A stretch of DNA of 15,911 nucleotides from an uncultured Bacteroidales bacterium (lineage in GTDB: Bacteria; Bacteroidota; Bacteroidia; Bacteroidales; UBA932). Shown piece by piece: positions 1 through 7,095 of the stretch. The notes under the pieces are model-generated. The model saw only the letters and a list, made by a program, of their open reading frames with translations. It was not told where the DNA came from and made no database searches. The DNA is taken from assembly GCA_937898205.1 (NCBI GenBank), contig CALEJC010000064.1, positions 1 to 15,911 on the forward strand. Reading direction: 5' to 3'. How positions within the stretch are numbered: position 1 is the first letter of the stretch; each line of letters begins with the position of its first letter. The translations under genes and the position numbers were made by a program.

Positions 1-41
1 TCTTTAGATGCAGAATGATGGAGGATTAAATAAACTTTTCA

Positions 42-49
42 TAAATTTG
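42..49 (+). promoter_or_regulatory. Candidate Bacteroidota -7 promoter element upstream of the carboxyltransferase gene
   Basis: TAAATTTG matches the Bacteroidota sigma-ABfr -7 consensus TAnnTTTG and lies 23 nt before the ATG at 73, leaving room for a short leader. No convincing TTTG -33 element is seen about 20 bp upstream (positions 15-25), so the call rests on one half-site. The 72 bases before the gene show no coding sequence I can recognise. Confidence 0.4.
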
Positions 50-72
50 TAAGCATTGAAAATGAAACCGAT

Positions 73-1857
73 ATGGGACGTGAAATAAAATTCTCCCTTG
101 TATATAGGGATATGTGGCAGTCGTCGGGAAAATATGTGCCGACTGTCGATCAGCTGAAGGAGGTAGCTCCGGCGATCATTGATATGGGATGCTTCGACCG
201 AGTCGAGACAAACGGCGGCGCGTTCGAGCAGGTAAACCTTCTTTTCGGAGAAAATCCGAACAAGGCGGTACGTGAGTGGACAGCACCTTTCCATAAGGCC
301 GGCATCCAGACCCACATGCTTGAAAGAGGACTCAATGCCCTCCGCATGAACCCTGTCCCTGCAGATGTCAGAGAGTTGATGTTCAAGGTCAAGAAGGCTC
401 AGGGCACCAACATTTCCCGCTCTTTCTGCGGTCTCAATGATCCTCGTAACCTCAAGCTTTCCATCGAGTATGCCAAGAAAGCAGGCATGATCTCTCAGGC
501 AGCTCTCTCAATCACACACTCCCCTGTGCATAGTGTCGAGTATTACCTCAAGCTGGTGGATCAGCTCGTGGAGTATGGTGCAGACGAGATCTGTCTCAAA
601 GATATGGCCGGCGTCGGCAGGCCTTCAACCCTCGCACAGATTGTCGCAGGCATCAAAAAAGCACATCCTCAGATCAAGGTTCAATATCATGGCCACTCCG
701 GCCCAGGCTTCTCTCCGGCATCCATGCTTGAGGTGGCAAGAGCCGGTGCGGATTATCTTGATGTGGCTGTCGAGCCTCTCTCTTGGGGCAAGGTTCACCC
801 TGATGTGATCACCATCCAGCAGATGCTCCGCGAAGACGGATTCCTTGTCAAGGATATCAATATGGACGCCTACATGCAGGTCAGAAGCCTCACTCAGGAG
901 TTTATCGATGACTTCCTGGGCTACTGGATCGATCCTAGCAATTCTCAGATGACCTCTCTTCTTGTGGGATGTGGTCTCCCTGGAGGAATGATGGGCTCGA
1001 TGATGGCAGACCTCAAAGGCTTCAAGGCAGCGATCAACGCTTCCGAGCGTGCGGCCGGCAAGCCGGAGAGCAGCGTTGACAATTTGATGGTCAAGCTTTT
1101 CAACGAGGTTGAGTATGTGTGGCCTCGCCTTGGCTATCCGCCACTTGTAACTCCATTCAGCCAGTATGTCAAGAATACTGCACTGATGAACCTTCTCGCT
1201 CTCGCACAAGGCAAGCCTCGCTTCTCGACCATCGACAAGGACACATGGGGCATGATACTTGGCAAGATGGGCACTCTTCCGGGCACACTCGCTCCGGAGA
1301 TCGTCGCTCTCGCCAAGGAAAAAGGCATGGAGTTCTATACCGGAAACCCTCAGGACGAGTATCCTGATGAGCTTCCTAAGTTCCGCAAGATGATGGATGA
1401 GGAAGGCTGGGACTACGGTCAGGACGACGAAGAGCTCTTTGAACTCGCAATGCACGAGAGGCAATATCGCGACTACAAGAGCGGCATCGCAAAAGAAAGA
1501 TTCAACAAAGATCTCGCAGACCTCAAAGCCAAGGCCGGCGCGCCTATCGTCATCAAGCGTCCGGTGGTGGAGATGCCTGAATTTGAGATTGACAAATATA
1601 TCGCAGAGCATCCTAAGGCACTGCCGCTTCAGGCACCTGCCAAAGGTAAGATGCTTTGGGAATACGATGTTGTGGATACATCAAAAGCTCCTACAATCGG
1701 CACCAAGCTGGAAGCAGGAAAAGTCGCAGGATATGTGCAGACCTACTACGGCATGGAAGAAATCATTCCTGCCAAGAGTGGCAGAGTCGTCGCAGTCACT
1801 GCGCCTCAAGGCAAGGATGTCGTTAAAGGTGAGATTGTTGCCTTTGTAGAAGAATAG
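73..1857 (+). CDS. Pyruvate/oxaloacetate carboxyltransferase family protein (oxaloacetate decarboxylase alpha / pyruvate carboxylase subunit B type), degenerate C-terminal biotinyl-like domain
   Basis: This 594-residue protein has the carboxyltransferase fold that moves CO2 between biotin and pyruvate/oxaloacetate. Residues about 5-290 form the HMGL-like TIM barrel. It shows YRDMWQS at 11-17 (metal-binding Asp13), the active-site lysine in CLKDMAG (Lys176) and the metal-binding histidines of YHGHSGPG (His206, His208). Residues about 300-480 are the conserved PYC/OADA domain. The last ~75 residues follow the register of a biotinyl domain, but the stretch around 556-560 reads QTYYG where a biotinyl domain has EAMKM/T, so Tyr559 stands where the biotinylated lysine should be. 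ATG 73 gives the usual family N-terminus. The gene appears monocistronic, with a possible promoter before it and a strong terminator after it. No oadB, oadG or biotin carboxylase gene is present. It could be a decarboxylase alpha subunit, a transcarboxylase 5S-like subunit or a pyruvate carboxylase half using a separate biotin carrier; the exact reaction cannot be fixed here. Confidence 0.88.
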   Translation: MGREIKFSLVYRDMWQSSGKYVPTVDQLKEVAPAIIDMGCFDRVETNGGAFEQVNLLFGENPNKAVREWTAPFHKAGIQTHMLERGLNALRMNPVPADVRELMFKVKKAQGTNISRSFCGLNDPRNLKLSIEYAKKAGMISQAALSITHSPVHSVEYYLKLVDQLVEYGADEICLKDMAGVGRPSTLAQIVAGIKKAHPQIKVQYHGHSGPGFSPASMLEVARAGADYLDVAVEPLSWGKVHPDVITIQQMLREDGFLVKDINMDAYMQVRSLTQEFIDDFLGYWIDPSNSQMTSLLVGCGLPGGMMGSMMADLKGFKAAINASERAAGKPESSVDNLMVKLFNEVEYVWPRLGYPPLVTPFSQYVKNTALMNLLALAQGKPRFSTIDKDTWGMILGKMGTLPGTLAPEIVALAKEKGMEFYTGNPQDEYPDELPKFRKMMDEEGWDYGQDDEELFELAMHERQYRDYKSGIAKERFNKDLADLKAKAGAPIVIKRPVVEMPEFEIDKYIAEHPKALPLQAPAKGKMLWEYDVVDTSKAPTIGTKLEAGKVAGYVQTYYGMEEIIPAKSGRVVAVTAPQGKDVVKGEIVAFVEE

Positions 1858-1930
1858 ATTGAAAACCCGCTAAGTCCATATAACAGGAGTTATTCTTATT
1901 ACCACGATTCGAGAAGAACTCTATCATGGC

Positions 1931-1968
1931 AAGAAGCTGTTTTGAGCACTCAAAACAGCTTCTTTTTT
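1931..1968 (+). terminator. Strong rho-independent terminator after the carboxyltransferase gene
   Basis: Positions 1931-1946 and 1949-1964 are perfect reverse complements, giving about 15 bp of stem with a 4-nt GCAC loop. The stem runs into a T tract that extends to 1968. It lies 73 nt past the stop codon at 1857 and upstream of the mraZ promoter, so it should insulate the dcw operon from read-through. The opposite strand has only a weak A-rich counterpart, so termination from the other side is less likely. Confidence 0.9.
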
Positions 1969-1978
1969 GTCCTCTAAC

Positions 1979-1988
1979 CACAATTGTG
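1979..1988. repeat. 10-bp perfect palindrome in the mraZ control region
   Basis: CACAATTGTG reads identically on both strands. It lies between the terminator and the mraZ promoter, about 17 bp upstream of the -33-like TTTG, and overlaps the first TGTAA repeat by two bases. It could be a dimeric regulator site. A 10-bp palindrome in AT-rich DNA can also arise by chance. Confidence 0.3.
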
Positions 1989-2021
1989 TAAAAAAATGTA
2001 ACAATTTGTAATAAAGTGGAA
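1987..2021 (+). promoter_or_regulatory. Four phased TG(T/G)AA direct repeats, candidate MraZ operator
   Basis: TGTAA occurs at 1987, 1997 and 2007, followed by TGGAA at 2017. Starts are exactly 10 bp apart, with A/T-rich 5-nt spacers. MraZ of E. coli binds three TGGGN repeats with 5-nt spacers upstream of its own gene, and Mollicutes MraZ binds repeated AAAGTG(T/G) boxes. The last repeat here lies within AAAGTGG (2013-2019). The array covers the -33-like TTTG at 2005-2008, so a bound protein could block RNA polymerase. The geometry is seen directly; binding by MraZ is inferred. Confidence 0.6.
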
Positions 2022-2038
2022 AATTTTTCATATCTTTG
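2005..2038 (+). promoter_or_regulatory. Bacteroidota-type promoter of mraZ and the dcw operon
   Basis: TTTG at 2005-2008 and TATCTTTG at 2031-2038 match the -33 (TTTG) and -7 (TAnnTTTG) elements of Bacteroidota promoters, with a 22-bp spacer that is slightly longer than usual. Transcription would start near 2044-2047, giving a leader of about 20 nt before the mraZ ATG at 2066. No other clear promoter was seen in the tightly packed genes downstream, so this may drive the whole cluster. Confidence 0.7.
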
Positions 2039-2065
2039 ACCTCGCGTATAAGATTAAGTTTAATT

Positions 2066-2518
2066 ATGGTCACTTTCATAGGCGAATATATCTCCAAGGT
2101 TGACGACAAGGGACGTTTAGTGTTTCCTTCGCCGCTCAAATCTTGTGTGCCACCGGGAAGTGACATGAGGTTTGTCATCAAGAAAAATCTCTTTGAGCCT
2201 TGCCTTGAGATGTATGCTTTTGAGGAGTGGGAAAGGCAGTCAAATGAGGTGAGATCTTCTCTCGACATCAACTTCAACAAACAACACGCAACATTCTGGA
2301 GAGAATATATGCGTGATAGAGATATCGTGGAGCCTGACGCCAAGGTGGGCCGCATCTCTATCAGTCGCCAGCTCCTTGACGCGATTGGTGTTAACAAAGA
2401 AGTGGTTTTCTCCGGCAACGATTTCAAGATTGAGATTTGGGCGAAGGAGAAGTGGGAAGACAGCAGGATCGCAAACGAAGAATTCATTGCCATTGCAGAA
2501 AGCCTTTCTAAGAAATAG
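2066..2518 (+). CDS. mraZ: Transcriptional regulator MraZ
   Basis: This 150-residue protein has two tandem SpoVT/AbrB-like half-domains, as is usual for MraZ (about 140-155 aa). The first carries KVDDKGRLVFP near 11-21. The second carries DAKVGRISIS near 91-100, a weaker copy of the same DxxxR strand-turn motif. MraZ forms a ring-shaped oligomer that binds phased direct repeats upstream of its own gene and in E. coli represses the dcw operon. The frame can be extended to a TTG at 2036, but that codon lies inside the -7 promoter element. ATG 2066 gives the family N-terminus (MVTFIGEY) and is preferred. It is the first gene of the operon, 11 nt before rsmH, and a candidate operator lies immediately upstream. 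Confidence 0.95.
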   Translation: MVTFIGEYISKVDDKGRLVFPSPLKSCVPPGSDMRFVIKKNLFEPCLEMYAFEEWERQSNEVRSSLDINFNKQHATFWREYMRDRDIVEPDAKVGRISISRQLLDAIGVNKEVVFSGNDFKIEIWAKEKWEDSRIANEEFIAIAESLSKK

Positions 2519-2529
2519 AAAGCAAAGCA

Positions 2530-3432
2530 ATGTCAGAATACCACAACCCCGTATTATTATATCCTAGCATCGACGCTCTTGTGACCAACGAGAGCGGTGC
2601 CTATGCTGATGCTACCTTCGGTGGCGGCGGTCACAGCCGTGAGATCCTCTCAAGACTCTCCCCTGACGGCAGATTGATGTCCTTTGACAGAGACGAAGAC
2701 GCGATCGCCCAAGCGCCCGAAGACCCACGTTTTAGACTGATACACAACAATTTCCGTTTCATACATAATTACGTCCTGCTCCACGAGAGCCAGGGCCTGG
2801 ACGGAGTGCTCGCTGATCTTGGAGTGAGCTCGCACCAGTTTGACACTGCAGAGCGAGGTTTCTCATTCCGCTTCAGCGCGCCATTGGATATGCGAATGAA
2901 TGTGCAGGGTGGTAAGACCGCCGCTGACATACTTAATTCTTATACGCAAGAAGAATTGGAAAAGGTTCTGAAAATCTATGGTGAAGTGGACAACGCCCGC
3001 AGACTTGCAAGCCTCATCGTGGCTGCGCGAGCCAAGGCGGAAATCCTCACCACCGACGACCTCACTAATGCTATTGCGGCAGCCCTGCCCCCATTCGCTG
3101 AACACAAATTCCTCGCTAAGGTCTACCAGGCTCTTAGAATCGAGGTAAACGACGAGATGCGCTCTCTTGAGAAGTTCCTCTCCGGCGCAAGTGCCTCCCT
3201 CAAGCAGGGCGGCAGGCTCGTGGTGATCACCTACCATTCGCTCGAAGACCGCATGGTCAAGAATTTTATCAAATGCGGAAACATCGAAGGACGCGAATGT
3301 AAGGACACTTTTGGCAGACTCATCGCCCCGCTCAAGGCGGTCAACAGGAAGCCAATAGTGCCAAGTGACGAGGAAATCGAGAGCAACACCCGCGCACGCA
3401 GCGCCAAACTGAGAATCGCAGAAAAGTTATGA
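2530..3432 (+). CDS. rsmH: 16S rRNA (cytosine-1402 N4) methyltransferase RsmH
   Basis: RsmH (MraW) is a cytoplasmic class I SAM-dependent methyltransferase that N4-methylates C1402 in the 16S rRNA decoding site. The 300-residue length is normal. Visible signatures are the N-terminal HNPVLL, the SAM-binding DATFGGGGHS (27-36), an acidic strand end at FDRD (52-55), DLGVSSHQ (96-103), the ALRIEVNDE segment (201-209), YHSLED (235-240) and a basic C-terminal NTRARSAKLR segment. The gene starts 11 nt after mraZ, and its stop overlaps the ftsL start in an ATGA, which suggests translational coupling. Its place second in the dcw cluster is conserved across bacteria. Confidence 0.97.
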   Translation: MSEYHNPVLLYPSIDALVTNESGAYADATFGGGGHSREILSRLSPDGRLMSFDRDEDAIAQAPEDPRFRLIHNNFRFIHNYVLLHESQGLDGVLADLGVSSHQFDTAERGFSFRFSAPLDMRMNVQGGKTAADILNSYTQEELEKVLKIYGEVDNARRLASLIVAARAKAEILTTDDLTNAIAAALPPFAEHKFLAKVYQALRIEVNDEMRSLEKFLSGASASLKQGGRLVVITYHSLEDRMVKNFIKCGNIEGRECKDTFGRLIAPLKAVNRKPIVPSDEEIESNTRARSAKLRIAEKL

Positions 3433-3773
3433 AGTTCTGGAAGCTATCTGACATAGGCGGCTTTTTCAAAAACAGCCTCACTGCCATACTGAAAGGCGAG
3501 CTCCTGCTCCGCCTCAATGTGGGCAAGTACTTCGCGCAGATATGCTTCACTTTTTTCCTCTTTGCGATGGTCATCTGGGTCAGCCTGGGCATCGAAAACA
3601 CCCTTGCCAAGGTAGAAGCGCAGAAGGCCGTGATCAAAGAGCTTGAGATCGAGCACTCTCAGAAGATATTTGAATATGCCACCCTCGGCAGACGAGGCAA
3701 CGTAGAAGCTGAGCTTGAGAAGCACGAGTCCAAACTCGTGAAGCCACAAGAGCCGGCGATAATATTAAAATAG
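3429..3773 (+). CDS. ftsL: FtsL-like cell division protein
   Basis: This 114-residue single-pass membrane protein sits in the ftsL position between rsmH and ftsI. It has a cytoplasmic N-terminus of about 33 residues, one hydrophobic segment at about 34-54, and a charged heptad-like stretch (about 57-85) that should form a short coiled coil in the periplasm. This is the bitopic FtsL architecture, in which the coiled coil pairs with FtsB/DivIC and joins FtsQ to activate FtsWI. Sequence conservation in FtsL is low, so the call rests on topology and position. The N-terminus before the membrane segment is longer than in many FtsL proteins, which fits the divergent Bacteroidota FtsL-like family. 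It overlaps rsmH by 4 nt and ends 2 nt before ftsI. Confidence 0.85.
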   Translation: MKFWKLSDIGGFFKNSLTAILKGELLLRLNVGKYFAQICFTFFLFAMVIWVSLGIENTLAKVEAQKAVIKELEIEHSQKIFEYATLGRRGNVEAELEKHESKLVKPQEPAIILK

Positions 3774-3775
3774 AT

Positions 3776-5638
3776 ATGGAAGGCCAGAACACGACACCAC
3801 GCAAAAAGCGAGACAGGATCGGAGTAGTCCTGTATGTCGCCTATGTGCTGCTCCTCCTCGGAGCGGTGGCCATCGTCGTGAAGATTGCCGGCATCCAGAT
3901 TTTCTACAACCCTGATCCAAAGATCATTGCCGAGCTCACTCCTCGCAACCAGATGAGGAAAATCGAGCCTAAGCGCGGTGACATCCTCGACTGCAACGGC
4001 AAGCTTCTCGCGATTTCGTGTCCTAGCTACCAGCTTTACATGGACTGCACAGTGCTCAAAAGCAGCAACACCCCAGAAGAAGAGCAGATCTGGCTGCAGA
4101 AAGCCCGCGAGCTCTCAAAGGGCCTGGCAGCAGAGTTTCCTCAGTATAAAAACGCCGACGAGGTATATAGGCTGATTGTCAACAGTCGCAATCAAGGCAG
4201 GCAGTATGTCAAGATCGGCACAGCAGTCGACCGCAACGGATATAACCGCATCATCAAGCTGCCTCTCTTCAACGAAGGAAGATACAAGAGCGGTATGCAA
4301 TGGGAGCAGGACGACATCAGACAGTATCCTTATGGCACTCTGGCCCGCAGAACGATCGGCTTTGTGAGAAACAACAAATCCAATGTGCGCAACACACACA
4401 TCGGACTTGAGGGCAAGTTTGACTATGTGCTTCACGGCACGGAAGGCACAGAATACCTGAGACGCACCGACCACGGAAGAGTAGTCAACAGCGACTCTAC
4501 CACAGTCAACGCCGAAGACGGGCTTGATCTCAGGACCACTCTTAATATTGATTATCAAGAGATTGCAGACAGAGCGCTGCGCGAGCAGATAGGTGAGGAA
4601 GAAGATCTCGAAGGCGCGTGCCTCGTGTTGATGGACACCAAGACCGGCGCTATCAGATCGATGGTCAATCTGGTCAAGGAGGCAGACGGCACCTTCTCGG
4701 AGGTTCAAAATCTGGCAGTGGGACGCAAGGGCGAGCCGGGATCGGTATTCAAGACTGTGACTCTGATGTCGGTGCTCAACGACGGCTATGTCAAGAGTCT
4801 CGACGAGACTCTTCCTGCCACAAATGGTCATGTGGTGGGGACAAGCATCAGAGACAGCCACATACCTGATTTTGCAAGAGAGCACAACACCAAGGAGATT
4901 TCGATACTTGACGGTTTCAAGATATCGTCAAACTACGTATTTGCCACACTTGCAGTAAAATACTACGGCACAGAAAAAGGCACGCAGAAGTTCCTTGACA
5001 ACATATATAGCTACAAATTGGGCGAGGCGTTTGAGTTTGACCTTGATGGTCTCCAGACTCCGACAATCCCAAGCCCAAAAACCAGATATTGGACCAACAC
5101 CGACCTTGGCTCGATTGCCTACGGATACAGCACAGGAGAGACACCTCTGCACATCCTGACTTTCTATAACGCTATCGCCAACAAAGGCAAGATGATGAAG
5201 CCATATCTGGTGGAGAGTGTCGAGAGCTCAGGCAAGGTCAAGACAAAATATGGTCCTTCCATCCTCAATGCCGCAATCTGCTCAAAAGCTGTTGCAGACA
5301 CCATCACCAGAGCGCTCAAGGCGGTTACAGAAGACGGTACAGCCCGCAGGCTCAAAGGTGCAAAATGTGCTGTGGCGGGAAAGACAGGAACTTCATTTGG
5401 CACTTTTGACAATGGCAGATATGAAGACGAGAGCGGCAGACGCAAGTACCAGGGAACATTTGTAGGGTTCTTCCCTGCTGACGATCCTCAGTATACAGTC
5501 ATCTGCAGCGTCTACTCAAAACCTACACGCAAGAGTTTCCAGGGCGGTGGCATCCCTGCAAGAGCCATCAGAACCTTGATTGACGAGATATATACTATAG
5601 ACCCTTATTTCCAGACAAGCTTAAGAAAGGCAAGATAA
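3776..5638 (+). CDS. ftsI: Septal peptidoglycan transpeptidase FtsI (class B penicillin-binding protein)
   Basis: FtsI crosslinks septal peptidoglycan in the periplasm in partnership with FtsW. The 620-residue protein has a basic N-terminus, one membrane anchor at about 15-37, a pedestal/dimerisation region starting with KRGDILDCNGKLLA (66-79), and a C-terminal transpeptidase domain. All three active-site motifs are present: SVFK with catalytic Ser323 and Lys326, SSN at 384-386, and KTG at 536-538. The DRNG turn common in this family reads DCNG. The protein stops about 80 residues after KTG, so it has no C-terminal PASTA domains, which some FtsI/SpoVD-type homologues carry. It starts 2 nt after ftsL, and its stop shares one base with the murE start (TAATG). 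Confidence 0.95.
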   Translation: MEGQNTTPRKKRDRIGVVLYVAYVLLLLGAVAIVVKIAGIQIFYNPDPKIIAELTPRNQMRKIEPKRGDILDCNGKLLAISCPSYQLYMDCTVLKSSNTPEEEQIWLQKARELSKGLAAEFPQYKNADEVYRLIVNSRNQGRQYVKIGTAVDRNGYNRIIKLPLFNEGRYKSGMQWEQDDIRQYPYGTLARRTIGFVRNNKSNVRNTHIGLEGKFDYVLHGTEGTEYLRRTDHGRVVNSDSTTVNAEDGLDLRTTLNIDYQEIADRALREQIGEEEDLEGACLVLMDTKTGAIRSMVNLVKEADGTFSEVQNLAVGRKGEPGSVFKTVTLMSVLNDGYVKSLDETLPATNGHVVGTSIRDSHIPDFAREHNTKEISILDGFKISSNYVFATLAVKYYGTEKGTQKFLDNIYSYKLGEAFEFDLDGLQTPTIPSPKTRYWTNTDLGSIAYGYSTGETPLHILTFYNAIANKGKMMKPYLVESVESSGKVKTKYGPSILNAAICSKAVADTITRALKAVTEDGTARRLKGAKCAVAGKTGTSFGTFDNGRYEDESGRRKYQGTFVGFFPADDPQYTVICSVYSKPTRKSFQGGGIPARAIRTLIDEIYTIDPYFQTSLRKAR

Positions 5639-7095
5639 TGAAGCTTTGGGACATCATAAAAGATTGTGGAGTGGTTTCTTTTAACGGAGAAGCCGCCACT
5701 GAGATCACATCCATCACCTGCGACTCGCGCAAAGTCACAGCGGGCTGCCTGTTTATTGCGATGAGCGGCACCAAGATAGATGGTAGGTCTTTTATCGATC
5801 AGGCGGTGAAGGCGGGAGCCGTAGCCGTGATGGCGGAGGCTCCGGTTGCGCAGCCGACAGGCTGTGACAACCTTGCAATCGTGAGCGATTGCCGCCTTGC
5901 CGCAGCGATGGCAGCCGACAGCTTCTACGGTCATCCTAGCCGCGAGATCAAACTTGTAGGAATCACAGGAACCAACGGCAAGACCACCACAGTGACCTTG
6001 CTTTACAATATGTTCAAGGCTCTCGGACACAAGTGCGGATTGCTATCTACCATCGCCAATTATGTGGGAGATGAGCGCAGAGAGACTGTCAACACCACAT
6101 CCGATCCTATCACAATCAACGCTCTCCTGCGTCAAATGGTCGATCGCGGGTGCAGCTACTGCTTCATGGAGGTCAGCTCGATCGGAGTGGAGCAGAAGAG
6201 AGTGACAGGGCTGCAATTTACTGTCGGCATCTTCTCCAACCTGACTCACGACCACCTTGACTACCACGGCACTTTTGCCGAATACTTGCGCTGCAAGAAG
6301 GCGTTCTTTGACACACTTCCTGCTTCTGCCAAGGCAATAGTTAATATTGATGACCGCAACGGACTCGTGATGACACAGAACACTCGTGCAGAGGTGATCA
6401 CATACTCATGCAGAAGCGCTTCCGATCACCGTTGCCGCATCCTGGAGCAGGGTTACGAAGGGATGTTGCTCAACATCGACGGCACAGAAGTTTGGACCAG
6501 ACTCATCGGAGGCCACAACGCATACAATCTGCTTGCAATATACTGCACAGCCCTTGCGCTTGGCACAGACAGACAAGAAGCTCTTGTGGCACTCTCAACA
6601 CTCGAAGCGGCTTCCGGACGTCTTGAGACCATCTCAGGTCCAAGAGGGCTGACTGTGGTCATCGACTACGCTCACACTCCTGACGCGCTTGAAAATGTAT
6701 TGAAGACTTTGCGCGAGGTATCCGACAAATCCGAGCTCATCTGTCTCTTTGGCTGTGGAGGAGACCGCGACAAGACCAAACGTCCGGAGATGGGTGCTAT
6801 CGCTCAGAAATATGCAGACCGCATCTTCCTGACTTCGGACAACAGCCGTTCAGAACGCACTGAAGACATCCTCGAAGACATCAAGCAAGGTCTTGACAAC
6901 GCAGGACTCGCAAAGACGCTCAGCATAGCAGACAGAAAAGAGGCCATCCGCACTGCGATCATGCTCGCTCCACAAGGCGCAACCATATTGCTGGCAGGAA
7001 AAGGCCATGAGACATACCAGATCATCGGTCAGCAGAAGTCTCATTTTGACGAAAGAGAAATAGTAAACGAAGTATTTAACAATTTAGGACAATGA
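5638..7095 (+). CDS. murE: UDP-MurNAc-L-Ala-D-Glu:meso-diaminopimelate ligase MurE
   Basis: MurE is a cytoplasmic Mur ligase that adds the third residue of the stem peptide using ATP. The 485-residue length is normal. Features in order are the N-terminal UDP-binding domain (about 20-95), the P-loop GTNGKTTT (111-118), VNTTSDP (151-157) for the UDP-sugar substrate, the carbamylated lysine position in YLRCK (Lys220), GGHNAYN (292-298) and DYAHTPDAL (343-351) starting the C-terminal domain. The motif that selects meso-DAP, normally DNPR, reads DNSR at 401-404. Arg404, which binds the DAP carboxylate in homologues, and the downstream GKGHE (454-458) are both kept, so DAP remains the likely substrate. 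The gene overlaps ftsI by 1 nt and mraY by 4 nt (ATGA). Confidence 0.95.
   Translation: MKLWDIIKDCGVVSFNGEAATEITSITCDSRKVTAGCLFIAMSGTKIDGRSFIDQAVKAGAVAVMAEAPVAQPTGCDNLAIVSDCRLAAAMAADSFYGHPSREIKLVGITGTNGKTTTVTLLYNMFKALGHKCGLLSTIANYVGDERRETVNTTSDPITINALLRQMVDRGCSYCFMEVSSIGVEQKRVTGLQFTVGIFSNLTHDHLDYHGTFAEYLRCKKAFFDTLPASAKAIVNIDDRNGLVMTQNTRAEVITYSCRSASDHRCRILEQGYEGMLLNIDGTEVWTRLIGGHNAYNLLAIYCTALALGTDRQEALVALSTLEAASGRLETISGPRGLTVVIDYAHTPDALENVLKTLREVSDKSELICLFGCGGDRDKTKRPEMGAIAQKYADRIFLTSDNSRSERTEDILEDIKQGLDNAGLAKTLSIADRKEAIRTAIMLAPQGATILLAGKGHETYQIIGQQKSHFDEREIVNEVFNNLGQ

Noticed and set aside
62..88. ATG at 62 as an alternative start before the first gene
   Set aside because: It is out of frame with the gene and meets a stop after eight codons. 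ATG 73 gives the conserved N-terminus.
625..1611. A 328-codon open frame on the minus strand opposite the carboxyltransferase gene
   Set aside because: The plus-strand protein is clearly real and conserved, and the antisense translation shows no recognisable domain. Long antisense frames are common opposite genes with strong codon bias.
1887..1922. Possible second hairpin (GGAGTT / AACTC arms) between the carboxyltransferase stop and the terminator
   Set aside because: Only about five pairs form, with a large loop and no T tract; it is not distinguishable from chance.
1924..2493. A 189-codon minus-strand frame covering the mraZ region
   Set aside because: It would run through the terminator hairpin and promoter and is opposite mraZ. 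Its translation resembles no family I know.
4115..4885. A 256-codon minus-strand open frame opposite ftsI, and similar ones opposite murC (12355-13056) and ftsQ/ftsA
   Set aside because: They lie entirely within conserved dcw genes, have low-complexity Cys/His/Val-rich translations and no recognisable family, so they are shadows.
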